A stretch of 64,000 bases of DNA from Dyadobacter sp. CY326 (GCF_021390515.1 NZ_JAJUXI010000002.1:849634-913633), one strand, 5' to 3'; counted from the stretch's first letter, positions 51,538-60,965 are shown. The notes: generated by a model not told the origin, from the letters alone. Numbers and translations: made by a program.

Positions 51538-52734
51538 CTACGCGGGGGCGGAGGCGTGGTAATCGGATTGAATGATGTCCGCGTATTTATCCAATAATTC
51601 GATGACGCGATCGCGGGATTTGGAACGCACGACCAGGCCTACATGATAAGGCTCTTCCATACGCCAGACAATTTCAGGATCATTGAAAACGGAAAGATCT
51701 GGCCATTCGTAGCGGGCTAGCGAGATGATAATTCCGGAATAGTCCTTCCTTACCGGCGGCAATTTATAATTGTCTCCTTTTGCCTCGGCAGTCTCCATCC
51801 GCGCCCATTCTTTCCAGAGATTAATGCCAGAAGAGGCTTCAACCATTTCCGAAAGATTTGCGCCGCCTACGCGGGAGGATGTTTCCAAAAAATAATATTT
51901 ACCGTCGTCATGGCAACGAATCACTTCTGTATGTGATGCGCTGTGTTTCAGTCCAAAGGCCTTTAACAAATCAACCGCCAATGTTTCCAATGCATGTTCT
52001 TCGGAAGAGTCAAATGGCACGGTTACCGACCGGAAGATGCCTCCGCCGTGGGCAACATCAAATGGCGGCGCCAGATATTTGCTATTCCACGAAAATATAA
52101 CGCGGCCGTTGTAAGAAATAGAATCGACGTGATAGACATTCCCTGGCTTGTATTGCTCCACAAGATAAGCATGCCTTTTGTCACCAAGCTGGTGGATGGT
52201 TTCCCACAATTCCGTGGCGTCGTGCATTTTCTTAATGCCTGTCGCAGAGGCTTCTGACCGGGGTTTGATCATCCATGGGCCAGGATATTTTTCAATAAAT
52301 TGATTAATTGCATCATCATTGAACAACGAACAAAATCCTGGAACAAGAATCCCCGATTCTGCCGCCTTGGTGCGCATTGCCAGCTTGTCCCTGAAATATC
52401 TCCCGGTCGTTTGACCCATGCCGGGAATTCGGAAATATTCGCGAATATGCGCCGCTTTTTCTACATCAAAATCATCCAGCGCCACCACGCGATCAATGGA
52501 GCGACTGCGCATTACGTAAGCAAGACCATTGATGATTTCGGTCATGTTGTAAGTCCCATCCTCCCCTTCCTGCACATAAAAAAACTCGTCAACAGCTTCC
52601 CGGGCCCACGGTTTATGTTCTAATTTTTTGGCCGTGATCAAAAACACCGTGTTACCGGCAGCTTTGCAGGCTCTCAGAAAATCGTTACCCTTGAAATACG
52701 TTGAAATGCAAAGAAATGTAAGCGTTTGGGTCAT
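51538..52734 (-). CDS. ATP-grasp domain protein
   Basis: A 398-residue protein with the ATP-grasp fold, which joins a carboxylate to an amine or thiol through an acyl phosphate. The N-terminal part (LTFLCISTYFKGNDFLRACK) is a preATP-grasp unit; PGPWMIKPRSEASATGIKKM (about 149-168) and RHAYLVEQYKPGNVYHVDSI (about 186-205) are the ATP-binding Lys and Glu elements. HSASHTEVIRCHDDGKYYFL then ETSSRVGGANLSEMVEAS (about 270-305) is the metal-binding site. The products of this group vary (dipeptides, glycan or lipid modifications), and no neighbour gives a hint. It looks like a single gene. Confidence 0.85.
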   Translation of the reverse strand: MTQTLTFLCISTYFKGNDFLRACKAAGNTVFLITAKKLEHKPWAREAVDEFFYVQEGEDGTYNMTEIINGLAYVMRSRSIDRVVALDDFDVEKAAHIREYFRIPGMGQTTGRYFRDKLAMRTKAAESGILVPGFCSLFNDDAINQFIEKYPGPWMIKPRSEASATGIKKMHDATELWETIHQLGDKRHAYLVEQYKPGNVYHVDSISYNGRVIFSWNSKYLAPPFDVAHGGGIFRSVTVPFDSSEEHALETLAVDLLKAFGLKHSASHTEVIRCHDDGKYYFLETSSRVGGANLSEMVEASSGINLWKEWARMETAEAKGDNYKLPPVRKDYSGIIISLARYEWPDLSVFNDPEIVWRMEEPYHVGLVVRSKSRDRVIELLDKYADIIQSDYHASAPA

Positions 52735-52841
52735 AAATTTTGGCTTTGGTGAAAACTAACGACACAAATTTTGAACAGTCATTACAAAACTTGCTTCTCC
52801 AAATTGATTAAAAAGAACCAAATTGGCAAGGGAAGGGCCAT

Positions 52842-54233
52842 TTAAATTATCGCCGACAAATAATGCAGCAACAAGCGGACGCCATAAGCCGTGCCCGCTC
52901 TTCCGGGTGCATATTCCGTGTCTCCGAAGGCCGTTCCGGCAATGTCGAGATGCGCCCAGGCCGGATGTTCGTCCGTGAAAACTTCCAGGAATTTGGCAGC
53001 GACAATTGCCCCGGCAATCGGTTTTCCGTGGTAATTTTTCAAGTCAGCAATGTCCGAGGCGATTTCTTCTTTATATGCGTCCCAAACGGGCAAGCGCCAG
53101 ACTTTTTCGCCGGTTTGCTCGCCTGCTGTTGCCAATGCTGCTGCCAACTCATCGTTTGGTGTAAAAAGTCCGGCGGCTTCGTATCCCAGCGTCTGAATAA
53201 CGCTGCCCGTGAGCGTTGCAAGATCCACCACCACGTCCGGTTTAAATTCCCTGACGGCATAACTCAGCCCATCCGCGAGAATGAGCCTGCCCTCCGCGTC
53301 TGTGTCAATCACTTCGATGGTTTTGCCTGAGTAAGAGCTAATTACATCGCCCGGCTTCATAGAAAGTCCATCCACGCTGTTCTCCGTCGAAGGAATCACA
53401 CCAATCACACGCACCGGAATTTTCAATTGCGCAGCCAGCTCAACTGCGCCCAGAACGGCCGCAGCGCCACCCATATCGCTTTTCATCAAGTGCATATTGG
53501 CCGAAGTTTTGATCGAGATCCCACCCGTGTCAAATGTCACGCCCTTGCCGACCAAGGCAACTGTTTTGGTATAATGTTCGGGCACATATTCCGTGACGAT
53601 CATGACTGGCGGCGCCTCGCTTCCTTTGCTAACTGCGAGCAAAGCATGCATTCCCAGCGTTTCCAGATCGCTTTTATGCAGCACAGTCACTTTGTAATTG
53701 TTTATTGCTCCCGATTCTTTGGCCCATTCACCCAGCATTTCAGGATTTTTGTAATTAGCAGGCGCATTCATCAGGTTCATAATTCGCATTTGCACCAACG
53801 CAGTTTTCTGCGCAATTTCCGATGAACGGTCCAGACTAGCAGAATCATTATCGGTTAAAATAGAAAGTGTCCCGCTTTCGAAGAATGCGCTAAGCTTTTG
53901 AAAATCAGTTTTATATAATTGAATGTTATAACCTCCCAAAATGATGCCATTAATCACGTTTTCGATCCAATCCGCGCTCCGGCCTCTTGCGTCGAGAATA
54001 ATGTGCTCAGGCCAGCGGTTTTTGCGTTTGAAGAATACAGTGCGAAAGATCTTGATCAGCACGGGCAGTCTGGGTGATTTTCCCAATCCAACCCAAAGCT
54101 CCTTACTTGAATACCACCACATCTCGCCTTTTTCGCCATCAAACATTGCCTGATTTTCAGGATGTAAGCCTTGCTCAAAAGAGCGGATTGTCAGCACGTC
54201 TTCCTGCGGCTCCCAAATTTGTTTTATTAACAT
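52842..54233 (-). CDS. Leucyl aminopeptidase family protein (M17)
   Basis: A 463-residue metallopeptidase removing N-terminal residues. The ATG at 54233 begins the protein; further upstream codons lie in the terminator region of the next gene. The C-terminal catalytic domain has VGKGVTFDTGGISIKTSANM (about 242-261, metal-binding Lys and Asp), HLMKSDMGGAAAVLGA with another Asp, and EVIDTDAEGRLILADGLSYA (about 317-336; Asp and Glu metal ligands, Arg catalytic). The N-terminal domain is variable, as in other bacterial M17 proteins. It is cytosolic. It shares a terminator with the upstream M28 gene. Confidence 0.93.
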   Translation of the reverse strand: MLIKQIWEPQEDVLTIRSFEQGLHPENQAMFDGEKGEMWWYSSKELWVGLGKSPRLPVLIKIFRTVFFKRKNRWPEHIILDARGRSADWIENVINGIILGGYNIQLYKTDFQKLSAFFESGTLSILTDNDSASLDRSSEIAQKTALVQMRIMNLMNAPANYKNPEMLGEWAKESGAINNYKVTVLHKSDLETLGMHALLAVSKGSEAPPVMIVTEYVPEHYTKTVALVGKGVTFDTGGISIKTSANMHLMKSDMGGAAAVLGAVELAAQLKIPVRVIGVIPSTENSVDGLSMKPGDVISSYSGKTIEVIDTDAEGRLILADGLSYAVREFKPDVVVDLATLTGSVIQTLGYEAAGLFTPNDELAAALATAGEQTGEKVWRLPVWDAYKEEIASDIADLKNYHGKPIAGAIVAAKFLEVFTDEHPAWAHLDIAGTAFGDTEYAPGRAGTAYGVRLLLHYLSAII

Positions 54234-54253
54234 TGTATTGTGCGGGGATAAAT

Positions 54254-54285
54254 AAAAAAGCAAAGACAAGATAAGTCTTTGCTTT
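54254..54285 (-). terminator. Rho-independent terminator of the M28 peptidase gene
   Basis: Arms AAAGCAAAGAC (54257-54267) and GTCTTTGCTTT (54275-54285) form an 11-bp hairpin with a 7-nt loop. On the minus strand it is followed by a T run. It lies 21 bp after the M28 stop and 21 bp before the M17 start. Confidence 0.9.
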
Positions 54286-54305
54286 GAATAAATGTATCGG
54301 GCGAA

Positions 54306-55856
54306 TTAATCCAGTCCGCCGCGCCTTGTGGCTTTCCTTTGTTCGGGCCACGCGGTCGGTTCGCCTTTCGCGTTCAGCGGTAATATGCTTTTTTCACGCG
54401 ATGTCTTATTCGGATCTTCGCTTGCTTGATAGGCCATGATCGCAGCCAAAATCGCATTGCTTCGCACATCGTCAAACACGATCTTATCATACGTGTCGCG
54501 GTTGGTGTGCCAGGTGTATGTGCCGTAAGACCAGTTGAGCGAACTCAGTGAAAAAGCGGGCGCGCCTGCTGCCACAAATGACGCGAAGTCAGAGCCGCCT
54601 GCGCCGGGTGTCCCGGGGAATTTAGACTCAATTGGCGCTTTAATGGTTTCCGGAACCTTTGAAAGCCAGCGACTTAAATATTCGTAGGAATTCAAAAAGC
54701 CTTGACCCGAAAGGTTAATAACCCGGCCCGTTCCATTATCCTGGTTAAAAACCGCTTGAATATTCTGCACAATCTCCGGATGATCTTCCACAAATGAGCG
54801 CGAACCATTCAGTCCCTGCTCCTCGCTTCCCCAATGTCCAACCAGGATGGTTCTTTTTGGATTTGGATAGACTTTTTTCAGAATCCGCATTGCCTCCATC
54901 ATCACAATTGTGCCCGTTCCGTTGTCCGTTGCACCACTTCCACCGTCCCATGAGTCAAAATGTGCAGACAGGATCACATATTCATTTGGCTTTTCAGTTC
55001 CTTTAATTTCGCCAATTGTGTTGAAGGTCTGGCTGATGCCCGTTTCCTTAGCATCCGCACGCACACTGATTTTCGGCGTGTGGCCTGACTCCGACAAACG
55101 ATAAAGCAAACCGTAATCTTCAAGTGAAATGTCAACTGTCGGAATGGCTTTTGTGTAAGCACCGAATATTTTATTAGCCCCAAAACCTTTTGACCAATAA
55201 GACATTACGACCCCAGCTGCACCTGCTTTTTCCAATGCAACCGGCAATGTTCGGGCTGCATAACCCGTTTTTTTGACGCGATTTGCCCAAGCCTCAGTCT
55301 GTGCATCACGCTCCTTTTTCATCTTTTCAAAAGACTCTTTCGTGCCAAATTCCTGCCAGTTGTAATCGGGCCTGCCCGTTGGCTGGTTCATGCTGATCAT
55401 CACAAATCTTCCTTTCGCACTCGGCAGCCACTTTTGAAAAGCCAGCGAATCCGCGACGTCTGGCAAGATAATCACCTCGGCAGTAACCGTTTTGCCGCCC
55501 GTTCCAGGGCTCCATGCGAGCTGCATTCCTTCCAATGATTTCACTCTCGGCGCCACCATATCAATGTGCGACACGCCGCGTTCCCAACCACGCCATTCGC
55601 CCCATTTTTCATTTTTTGCTGTAATATTCCAGCCTTTGTATTTGGCAACGGCCCATTCGTGCGCTTGCATCATTTGCGGCGAGCCCACCAGTCTTGGCCC
55701 GATGACATCCATTAATTCATGCGCCAGTTTTTCCAGTTGTGAGTTTTCCGTTGCTTCTTTAACAATGTTTTCAACAACGGGATCTTTACTTTGGGCAAAT
55801 CCAATTTGAATCTGCAAGGCAAAAAACAAAAGGAAAAGCGAGGAGATTTTCTTCAT
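54306..55856 (-). CDS. Secreted M28 family metallopeptidase
   Basis: A 516-residue secreted aminopeptidase or carboxypeptidase. The signal peptide is MKKISSLFLLFFALQIQIGF(AQ). A PA domain (about residues 140-260) precedes the M28 catalytic part, in which metal ligands are visible: VILSAHFDSWDGGSGATDNG (His, Asp, about 293-312), GHWGSEEQGLNGSRSF (Glu-Glu catalytic pair, about 337-352), FNQDNGTGRV (Asp), and YTWHTNRDTYDKI (His) near residue 445. The length is typical of the larger M28 enzymes of Bacteroidota. It acts in the periplasm or outside the cell; the preferred substrate is not known. Confidence 0.93.
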   Translation of the reverse strand: MKKISSLFLLFFALQIQIGFAQSKDPVVENIVKEATENSQLEKLAHELMDVIGPRLVGSPQMMQAHEWAVAKYKGWNITAKNEKWGEWRGWERGVSHIDMVAPRVKSLEGMQLAWSPGTGGKTVTAEVIILPDVADSLAFQKWLPSAKGRFVMISMNQPTGRPDYNWQEFGTKESFEKMKKERDAQTEAWANRVKKTGYAARTLPVALEKAGAAGVVMSYWSKGFGANKIFGAYTKAIPTVDISLEDYGLLYRLSESGHTPKISVRADAKETGISQTFNTIGEIKGTEKPNEYVILSAHFDSWDGGSGATDNGTGTIVMMEAMRILKKVYPNPKRTILVGHWGSEEQGLNGSRSFVEDHPEIVQNIQAVFNQDNGTGRVINLSGQGFLNSYEYLSRWLSKVPETIKAPIESKFPGTPGAGGSDFASFVAAGAPAFSLSSLNWSYGTYTWHTNRDTYDKIVFDDVRSNAILAAIMAYQASEDPNKTSREKSILPLNAKGEPTAWPEQRKATRRGGLD

Positions 55857-56005
55857 GCAAATGTTGGTTTAGAAATTGATCTGTTTCTCAATGTATGAAA
55901 TAGCCGCGATGGTTTAAATAGCCTCTTGGAAAATTCTAAATTGATATTTCCATTGTTTCATTAAGGAGCAGGTTCCCGCATTCGGGTCGGTTTTTTTAAA
56001 GGATT

Positions 56006-56920
56006 ATGGTTAATAAAGTGGTGTCTTTTGTGTTTTTTGCCAATTACTTCGTCGGCCTTTTGGCGGTCGCGTTGTCATTCGAAACTGCATTTCAGCTTAA
56101 CCTGCCGCTCAATTCCCCTGCTTATTATCTGCTCCTTTTCAGCGCCACCGTTTTTTATTACACCAAAGCATATTCCGTTCCGGCCGGGAATGTGGTTTCT
56201 CAAAATCCGCGAACACTTTGGTATCGAATGCATTACACGTTTGTGCAGGGCAGTCAATGGTTTTTTATATCGGTTTGCATAGCGCTTGGATTTTGGTTTT
56301 TGTTAAAAGATTTTTCCAAAATGCTGGCATTGCCCGCTCATTACTGGCTGGCAATTCTCACGGTTCCGTTGGCTGCAATGCTGTATTACGGATTGCTCCC
56401 GAAATCAATCATTTCATTTAATCTGAGACGCACGGGCTGGTTTAAGGCATTTGTTATTGGTTTCGTTTGGGCCGGATGCGTCAATCTTTTCCCCGTTACA
56501 ATGCTCCGCATTGAACACGGCATCACCATTGCCGAGCCAACATTAATGCTCTGGCTTTTCCTGAAAAACTGGATGTTCTGCACGGTGAATGCCATCATGT
56601 TTGACATGAAAGATTATGAAGATGACGCCAACATTGAGCTGAAAACTTTTGCCGTGACATTCGGGTTGCAGCGCACCATTTATTATGTCCTCGTTCCGTT
56701 GCTCCTGATTGGCCTGCTTGCATTCCTCACATTTGCAACCTATCGAAATTTCAGTCCGGTTACGGTTTTGCTGAACATGCTCCCGTTCGTTTGCCTCCTC
56801 ATTGTCGCGTTTTCACTCAATAAGCCCCGCAAAATTTTATATTATCTAATCGTGATTGACGGATTATTGCTTGTAAAGGCGATGTGCGGCATTGCGGGCA
56901 TTGTTTTTGGACAGCATTAA
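56006..56920 (+). CDS. UbiA-type prenyltransferase-like membrane protein
   Basis: A 304-residue polytopic protein with about eight hydrophobic segments and the UbiA-like segment FDMKDYEDDANIELKTFAVTFG (about residues 204-225), which matches the second Asp-rich motif of the family (DxxDYxxDxxxGxxTxAVxxG). The first motif (NDxxDxxxD) is not clear near the start (ANYFVGLLAVALSFETAF), so activity or substrate may differ. It is followed, with overlapping frames, by a methyltransferase gene whose ATG is 8 bp after this stop. Such UbiA/UbiE-like pairs occur in quinone or lipid modification. The product is unknown. Confidence 0.75.
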   Translation: MVNKVVSFVFFANYFVGLLAVALSFETAFQLNLPLNSPAYYLLLFSATVFYYTKAYSVPAGNVVSQNPRTLWYRMHYTFVQGSQWFFISVCIALGFWFLLKDFSKMLALPAHYWLAILTVPLAAMLYYGLLPKSIISFNLRRTGWFKAFVIGFVWAGCVNLFPVTMLRIEHGITIAEPTLMLWLFLKNWMFCTVNAIMFDMKDYEDDANIELKTFAVTFGLQRTIYYVLVPLLLIGLLAFLTFATYRNFSPVTVLLNMLPFVCLLIVAFSLNKPRKILYYLIVIDGLLLVKAMCGIAGIVFGQH

Positions 56921-56928
56921 TCCAACTG

Positions 56929-57564
56929 ATGACAAACACCTACGACCGGATCGCTGGGATTTATGACACGCTCAGCAGGCTCGTGTTCGGGAAGTCCATT
57001 GTAAATGCACAACTGGCACTGCTTCCCCAGATTTCCGCGCCGTGCAAACTGCTCATTGTCGGAGGCGGAACGGGTTGGATATTAGATGAATTGGCAAAAG
57101 TCCACGTTTCCGGGCTCGATATTTCGTATGTTGAAATTTCTGCCAAAATGATCTTGCTGGCCAAAAAAAGGAATGTCAGGCAAAACAAAATTCACTTCAT
57201 TCACATGCCGATTGAAGACTTCGAATCCAATGAAACGTTTGATGTCGTTATGACGCCGTTCCTATTCGATAATTTCGCGCCGGAACGCGCAGAAGCAGTT
57301 TTTTTGAAGCTTCACAAATTATTAATCGTTGGCGGGACGTGGCTTTTCGTTGATTTTCACATTGAAAACCAAATCAAGGGCATTTGGCAAAAGGCCTTGC
57401 TGCAATGTATGTATTGGTTTTTCAAAACAGTGTGCAATGTGGAGGCCAGCACATTGCCGGATATGGAATCACACTTTCAAAATAAAGGATATATTGTGCT
57501 CGACAAAAGCACTCACTTTCAAGGCTTTATCCAATCGATCGCTTATCAGAAAGTTACACCATAG
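56929..57564 (+). CDS. Class I SAM-dependent methyltransferase (UbiE-like)
   Basis: A 211-residue methyltransferase. The start is the ATG at 56929, giving MTNTYDRIAGIYDTLSRLVF, the normal start of UbiE/Coq5-type proteins. Motif I is LLIVGGGTGWILDELAKVHV (about 43-62), motif II-like AKMILLAKKRN follows, and the substrate-side segment FDVVMTPFLFDNFAPERAEA (about 103-122) fits. The last part, HIENQIKGIWQKALL then QCMYWFFKTVC, resembles the family's C-terminal helices. It lies 8 bp after the UbiA-like gene, which suggests joint work on one isoprenoid-linked substrate. Its 3' end overlaps the convergent EamA gene by 11 bp. Confidence 0.88.
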   Translation: MTNTYDRIAGIYDTLSRLVFGKSIVNAQLALLPQISAPCKLLIVGGGTGWILDELAKVHVSGLDISYVEISAKMILLAKKRNVRQNKIHFIHMPIEDFESNETFDVVMTPFLFDNFAPERAEAVFLKLHKLLIVGGTWLFVDFHIENQIKGIWQKALLQCMYWFFKTVCNVEASTLPDMESHFQNKGYIVLDKSTHFQGFIQSIAYQKVTP

Positions 57565-58450
57565 CTGCGCGCCTTTTGAAAATAAAGCGCTCGTTGAAAA
57601 TTATAATCGACAGCAAAATCAACGAATATGCAATGATCTGAATCGCATTGATAGGCTCGTGGAAATAAATTAATGCAATCGAAAAATTCATCAGCGGGTT
57701 GATATAAAGCAAAACGCCCATTGTGGACGAATTCACGCCTTGCAATGCATACAGATTCATGTACAACGGCACGATTGTAAACAGCACCGCAATCAGGAAA
57801 ATGAGCGCGTAAAATGAAAACTCCATGGGCAGCGCCTCGCTGTAAACCGGATAAAACGGCGCTAGAAGCAATGCGGAGAACAGAATTTGCACAGTAAGGA
57901 TCAGGAACTTGTCAAAACCTGTGTTTTTCCGCTGGCTCACCAGATAGAATGCATAGGAAGCAGCGACGATCAGGCTGTATGCAATGTCTGAAATGTTATT
58001 GAACGACAGCAACATACAGCTCACAACGCTTAATAAGACAGCACCCCATTGCCATTTGCTCAGCTTTTCATTTAACACAAAATAGGCAATCACGGTGGTC
58101 ATGATGGGACAAACCAGATAAGCAAAAGAGGCCGCTTTGACGCTGATGTGGTTCATGACGTAAATGAAGAAAAACCAGTTGGCAGTCAATAAAAAGCCTC
58201 CCGAAAATGTGAGTATTGTAACTCTTCGCTTCTCACTGGCAGGCAGTTGCCTGAATTTGCCGATGTTTTCCTTCAACACTTTTATCCGAACAAAAAGACT
58301 GATCACGGCCATGATCACTGCGCACAAAAAAACGCGGTAAAACAGAATGTCAAGCGAAGCGTACGCTTTCAAAGGCTTTAAAGCAAGACTAAAAAAACCC
58401 CAGATCACAAAAGAAATGAAGGCTGCTAAATAGTATTTTGAAAATTTCAT
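57554..58450 (-). CDS. EamA/RarD family transporter
   Basis: A 298-residue inner-membrane protein with ten predicted helices in two EamA repeats, of RarD type. It opens MKFSKYYLAAFISFVIWGFF (helix 1) and LDILFYRVFLCAVIMAV (helix 2), and the C-terminal repeat includes VPLYMNLYALQGVNSSTMGV, then LLYINPLMNFSIALIYFHEP (about 246-285), which is the RarD hallmark. The start is the ATG at 58450, as upstream codons do not fit the family. The cargo is not known; RarD proteins act on amphipathic drugs or amino-acid-like compounds. It is monocistronic and convergent with the methyltransferase gene. Confidence 0.9.
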   Translation of the reverse strand: MKFSKYYLAAFISFVIWGFFSLALKPLKAYASLDILFYRVFLCAVIMAVISLFVRIKVLKENIGKFRQLPASEKRRVTILTFSGGFLLTANWFFFIYVMNHISVKAASFAYLVCPIMTTVIAYFVLNEKLSKWQWGAVLLSVVSCMLLSFNNISDIAYSLIVAASYAFYLVSQRKNTGFDKFLILTVQILFSALLLAPFYPVYSEALPMEFSFYALIFLIAVLFTIVPLYMNLYALQGVNSSTMGVLLYINPLMNFSIALIYFHEPINAIQIIAYSLILLSIIIFNERFIFKRRAAMV

Positions 58451-58635
58451 GGAGCTTGTAAAATGTGTCAATCAGGAGCGGATATAATGTTTTTAAGGAA
58501 CAGCAAAATGTTTTTACAGGTTCGGAGGCACCAAAAATCATTTGATTCTCACCTTTTGAAGCTTTAATAGTGCAAAAAACGGAACCTAAGCGGGAATATT
58601 TGGCTTGACTGGTGTAATTAACATTATTGAAATTT

Positions 58636-59433
58636 ATGACTTTTTCCGATATCAGGATGGTTGCGACGGACATGGACGGCACGCTTTTGAATTCCGACCA
58701 TGAAATACATGAATCCTTTTTCCCCGTTTTCAGGAAATTAAAAGATCATGGAGTCATTTTTGTGGCAGCCAGCGGACGCCAGTATTTTAATCTTGCCAAA
58801 GCACTGGACACGGTTAAAGACGAGGTGATTTTTGCTGCTGAAAATGGCAGTTATGTCGTTTTTAATGATGAAGAAATTCACATTCAAGCTGTTGACCATG
58901 ACATTGTGAAGGAATTGGTTAAAATTTCGCGTCCCATTGCCAGCACTTACGCCGTTATTTGTGGCAAGAAAAAAGCTTACGTTGAAAATGACGAGCCTGA
59001 ATTTTTAAACCATCTCAAACTGTATTTCGAACGTTACGAAGTTGTCGATGACCTGACGGAAGTTGATGATGACCAATTTTTGAAATTCACGCTTTGTGAT
59101 CTTGCGGGTTCGGAGGAGAACAGTTATCCGCATTACAAGCACTTTGAAGACACGCTGCAAGTGAAAATTTCAGGCCCGATCTGGCTCGATATTTCGCATA
59201 AGGACGCAAATAAAGGCAAAGCAATGGAAGTTTTGCAAAAGAAATTCAATGTCTCGTTTGACCAAACCATGGTTTTCGGAGATTATTTGAATGATCTGGA
59301 AATGCTGCAAAAGGGACATTATGCTTATGCGATGGCCAATGCGCATCCGGATGTCAAAAAAATAGCCCGTTTCATCGCCAAAAGCAACGATGAAAACGGG
59401 GTTGTAGAAATCCTTTCGGAAATTACGGAATAG
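58636..59433 (+). CDS. HAD superfamily (Cof-type) phosphatase
   Basis: A 265-residue Cof/YidA-type HAD phosphatase acting on small phosphometabolites. Motif I is RMVATDMDGTLLNSDHEIHE (nucleophile and acid Asp), motif II is FVAASGRQYFNL, the cap domain spans about residues 90-190, motif III/IV is MVFGDYLNDLEMLQKGHY (Lys-associated segment before it). The start is the ATG at 58636 with MTFSDIRMVATDMDG. The length matches the family. Substrates of the group include sugar phosphates and pyridoxal phosphate; this member's is not known. Its stop codon lies in the left arm of a terminator that also spans the fabF stop. Confidence 0.93.
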   Translation: MTFSDIRMVATDMDGTLLNSDHEIHESFFPVFRKLKDHGVIFVAASGRQYFNLAKALDTVKDEVIFAAENGSYVVFNDEEIHIQAVDHDIVKELVKISRPIASTYAVICGKKKAYVENDEPEFLNHLKLYFERYEVVDDLTEVDDDQFLKFTLCDLAGSEENSYPHYKHFEDTLQVKISGPIWLDISHKDANKGKAMEVLQKKFNVSFDQTMVFGDYLNDLEMLQKGHYAYAMANAHPDVKKIARFIAKSNDENGVVEILSEITE

Positions 59434-59459
59434 CGGATTTGCTATTCCGTGTATTTTTT
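59425..59459 (+). terminator. Rho-independent terminator shared by HAD gene and fabF ends
   Basis: Arms ACGGAATAGC (59425-59434) and GCTATTCCGT (59441-59450) enclose a 6-nt loop, followed by GTATTTTTT. The HAD stop codon (59431-59433) is in the left arm and the fabF stop (59442-59444, minus strand) in the right arm. Confidence 0.92.
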
Positions 59460-60692
59460 GAATATTGAAGTTGCCGTATGGCCGCCAAATCCGAATGTAT
59501 TGTTCAGCGCGTAATTGACGGTTTGCTTCACAGAATCACCCAAGATAATGTTCATTCCCGATGGAGTCGCGTCGTCGAGCGTTTCGGTGTTGATGGTGCC
59601 GGGAACAATGTCATGCTTCACTGCCAGCACACAAATGATGCTTTCAACCGCTCCTGCGGCGCCTAATAAGTGGCCTGTCATTGATTTGCTAGCACTGATC
59701 GCAACCTGGTGATCGCCAAAAACTTTCTTAATGCCGTTCAACTCGCTCATATCACCAAGTCCGGTGGACGTTGCGTGCGCATTCACATAATCGATTTTAT
59801 CGGGTGAAATTTCCGCTTCCTTCAAAGCTTTGTTCATACCCAATGCTGCGCCCATGCCGTCGGGTGGCGTGCCTGTCAAGTGATAAGCGTCCGCTGCCAT
59901 TCCACCTCCAACAATTTCGGCATAAATCTTCGCGCCTCTTGCCAATGCATAATCCAGATCTTCCAAAATCAATGCTCCCGCGCCTTCGCCCATGACGAAA
60001 CCATCCCGGTCTTTATCAAACGGACGCGATGCTTTTTCAGGCGCATCGTTTCTTTTGGAAAGTGCCTGCGCAGCGCCGAACCCGCCCAATGCGGAGTAAA
60101 TGATTGCTGCTTCTGATCCGCCAGCGACCATGATCTTCGCCTTGCCCATTTTGATCGTATCAAATGCGCTGATAACCGCTGTGTTGGACGAGGCACAAGC
60201 CGAAACCGTGCAATAATTAGGGCCGTGCAATTTATGACGGATAGAAATAACGCCCGCAGCAATGTCCACGATCATTTTTGGAATAAAGAATGGACTGAAA
60301 CGCGGCACGCCTCCGCCTGCATGAAATTCAAGCAACTGGTCTTCAAAAGTGCCCATTCCGCCATTTCCGGTCGCCCAGATAACGCCCATATCATAACGGT
60401 CCTCGATGTCAATCGTGCTGAAATCGAGTCCGGCATCCTTAATCGCTGTGTCCGAAGCTGCAATGGCATATTGCGTGTGCAGATCGAACTTTTTTAACTC
60501 TTTTTTATCAATAAATTCCTCCGGATGAAAGTCGCGGACTTCGCATCCGAATTGCGTTTTAAACTTCGAAACGTCCATTTTCGTAATGGTAGCAGCACCG
60601 CTTTTACCATTGACAATGTTTTCCCAAAATTCATCAACCGAATTTCCGAGGGGAGAAATGACTCCTAAACCTGTAACAACAACTCTTTTCAT
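59442..60692 (-). CDS. fabF: 3-oxoacyl-ACP synthase II (FabF)
   Basis: A 416-residue condensing enzyme of fatty-acid elongation. The start is the ATG at 60692 (MKRVVVTGLGVISPLGNSVD). Catalytic residues: Cys in TVSACASSNTAVISAFD (about residue 165), His in YVNAHATSTGLGDMSEL (about 303) and His in KSMTGHLLGAAGAVESIIC (about 340), the Cys-His-His triad. GFGGHTATSIFKKYTE ends the chain as in FabF. Length is as in E. coli. It is the third gene of a run after the SDR and DUF2798 genes, with a 36-bp gap, so it may be part of that operon, or have its own promoter. A second FabF is likely elsewhere for housekeeping. Confidence 0.95.
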   Translation of the reverse strand: MKRVVVTGLGVISPLGNSVDEFWENIVNGKSGAATITKMDVSKFKTQFGCEVRDFHPEEFIDKKELKKFDLHTQYAIAASDTAIKDAGLDFSTIDIEDRYDMGVIWATGNGGMGTFEDQLLEFHAGGGVPRFSPFFIPKMIVDIAAGVISIRHKLHGPNYCTVSACASSNTAVISAFDTIKMGKAKIMVAGGSEAAIIYSALGGFGAAQALSKRNDAPEKASRPFDKDRDGFVMGEGAGALILEDLDYALARGAKIYAEIVGGGMAADAYHLTGTPPDGMGAALGMNKALKEAEISPDKIDYVNAHATSTGLGDMSELNGIKKVFGDHQVAISASKSMTGHLLGAAGAVESIICVLAVKHDIVPGTINTETLDDATPSGMNIILGDSVKQTVNYALNNTFGFGGHTATSIFKKYTE

Positions 60693-60728
60693 AAACAATT
60701 TTGAAATTTTTTCGACGACATCAGGAAA

Positions 60729-60965
60729 TTAATCGTCAAACTCCTGAGTCACTGCATCTTTGAATAAGGCTTCCACCAGTTTTTCAACCATTGGACCGAC
60801 CGTGAGTATCACTGGAATAACGATCATATAGGCCATAATCCAGGATTTCAGCCAAATCACCAAAAAATTGGCAACAAATCCAATATTTATAGAAACCAAA
60901 CTGAAAGAAATTATACCCGTAGTAACAACTCCCATGATGGCTGCGAAGGCGATTTTTTTCTTCAT
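60729..60965 (-). CDS. DUF2798 family membrane protein
   Basis: A 78-residue protein with two membrane helices: KIAFAAIMGVVTTGIISFSL (about residues 4-23) and FLVIWLKSWIMAYMIVIPVI (about 33-52), and the intervening NIGFVANFLVIWLKSW in the position typical of DUF2798. It has a polar C-terminal tail (VTQEFDD). It lies 14 bp downstream of the SDR gene in the same operon, under the predicted TetR control. DUF2798 proteins are often beside short-chain reductases regulated by TetR; their role is unknown. Confidence 0.85.
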   Translation of the reverse strand: MKKKIAFAAIMGVVTTGIISFSLVSINIGFVANFLVIWLKSWIMAYMIVIPVILTVGPMVEKLVEALFKDAVTQEFDD

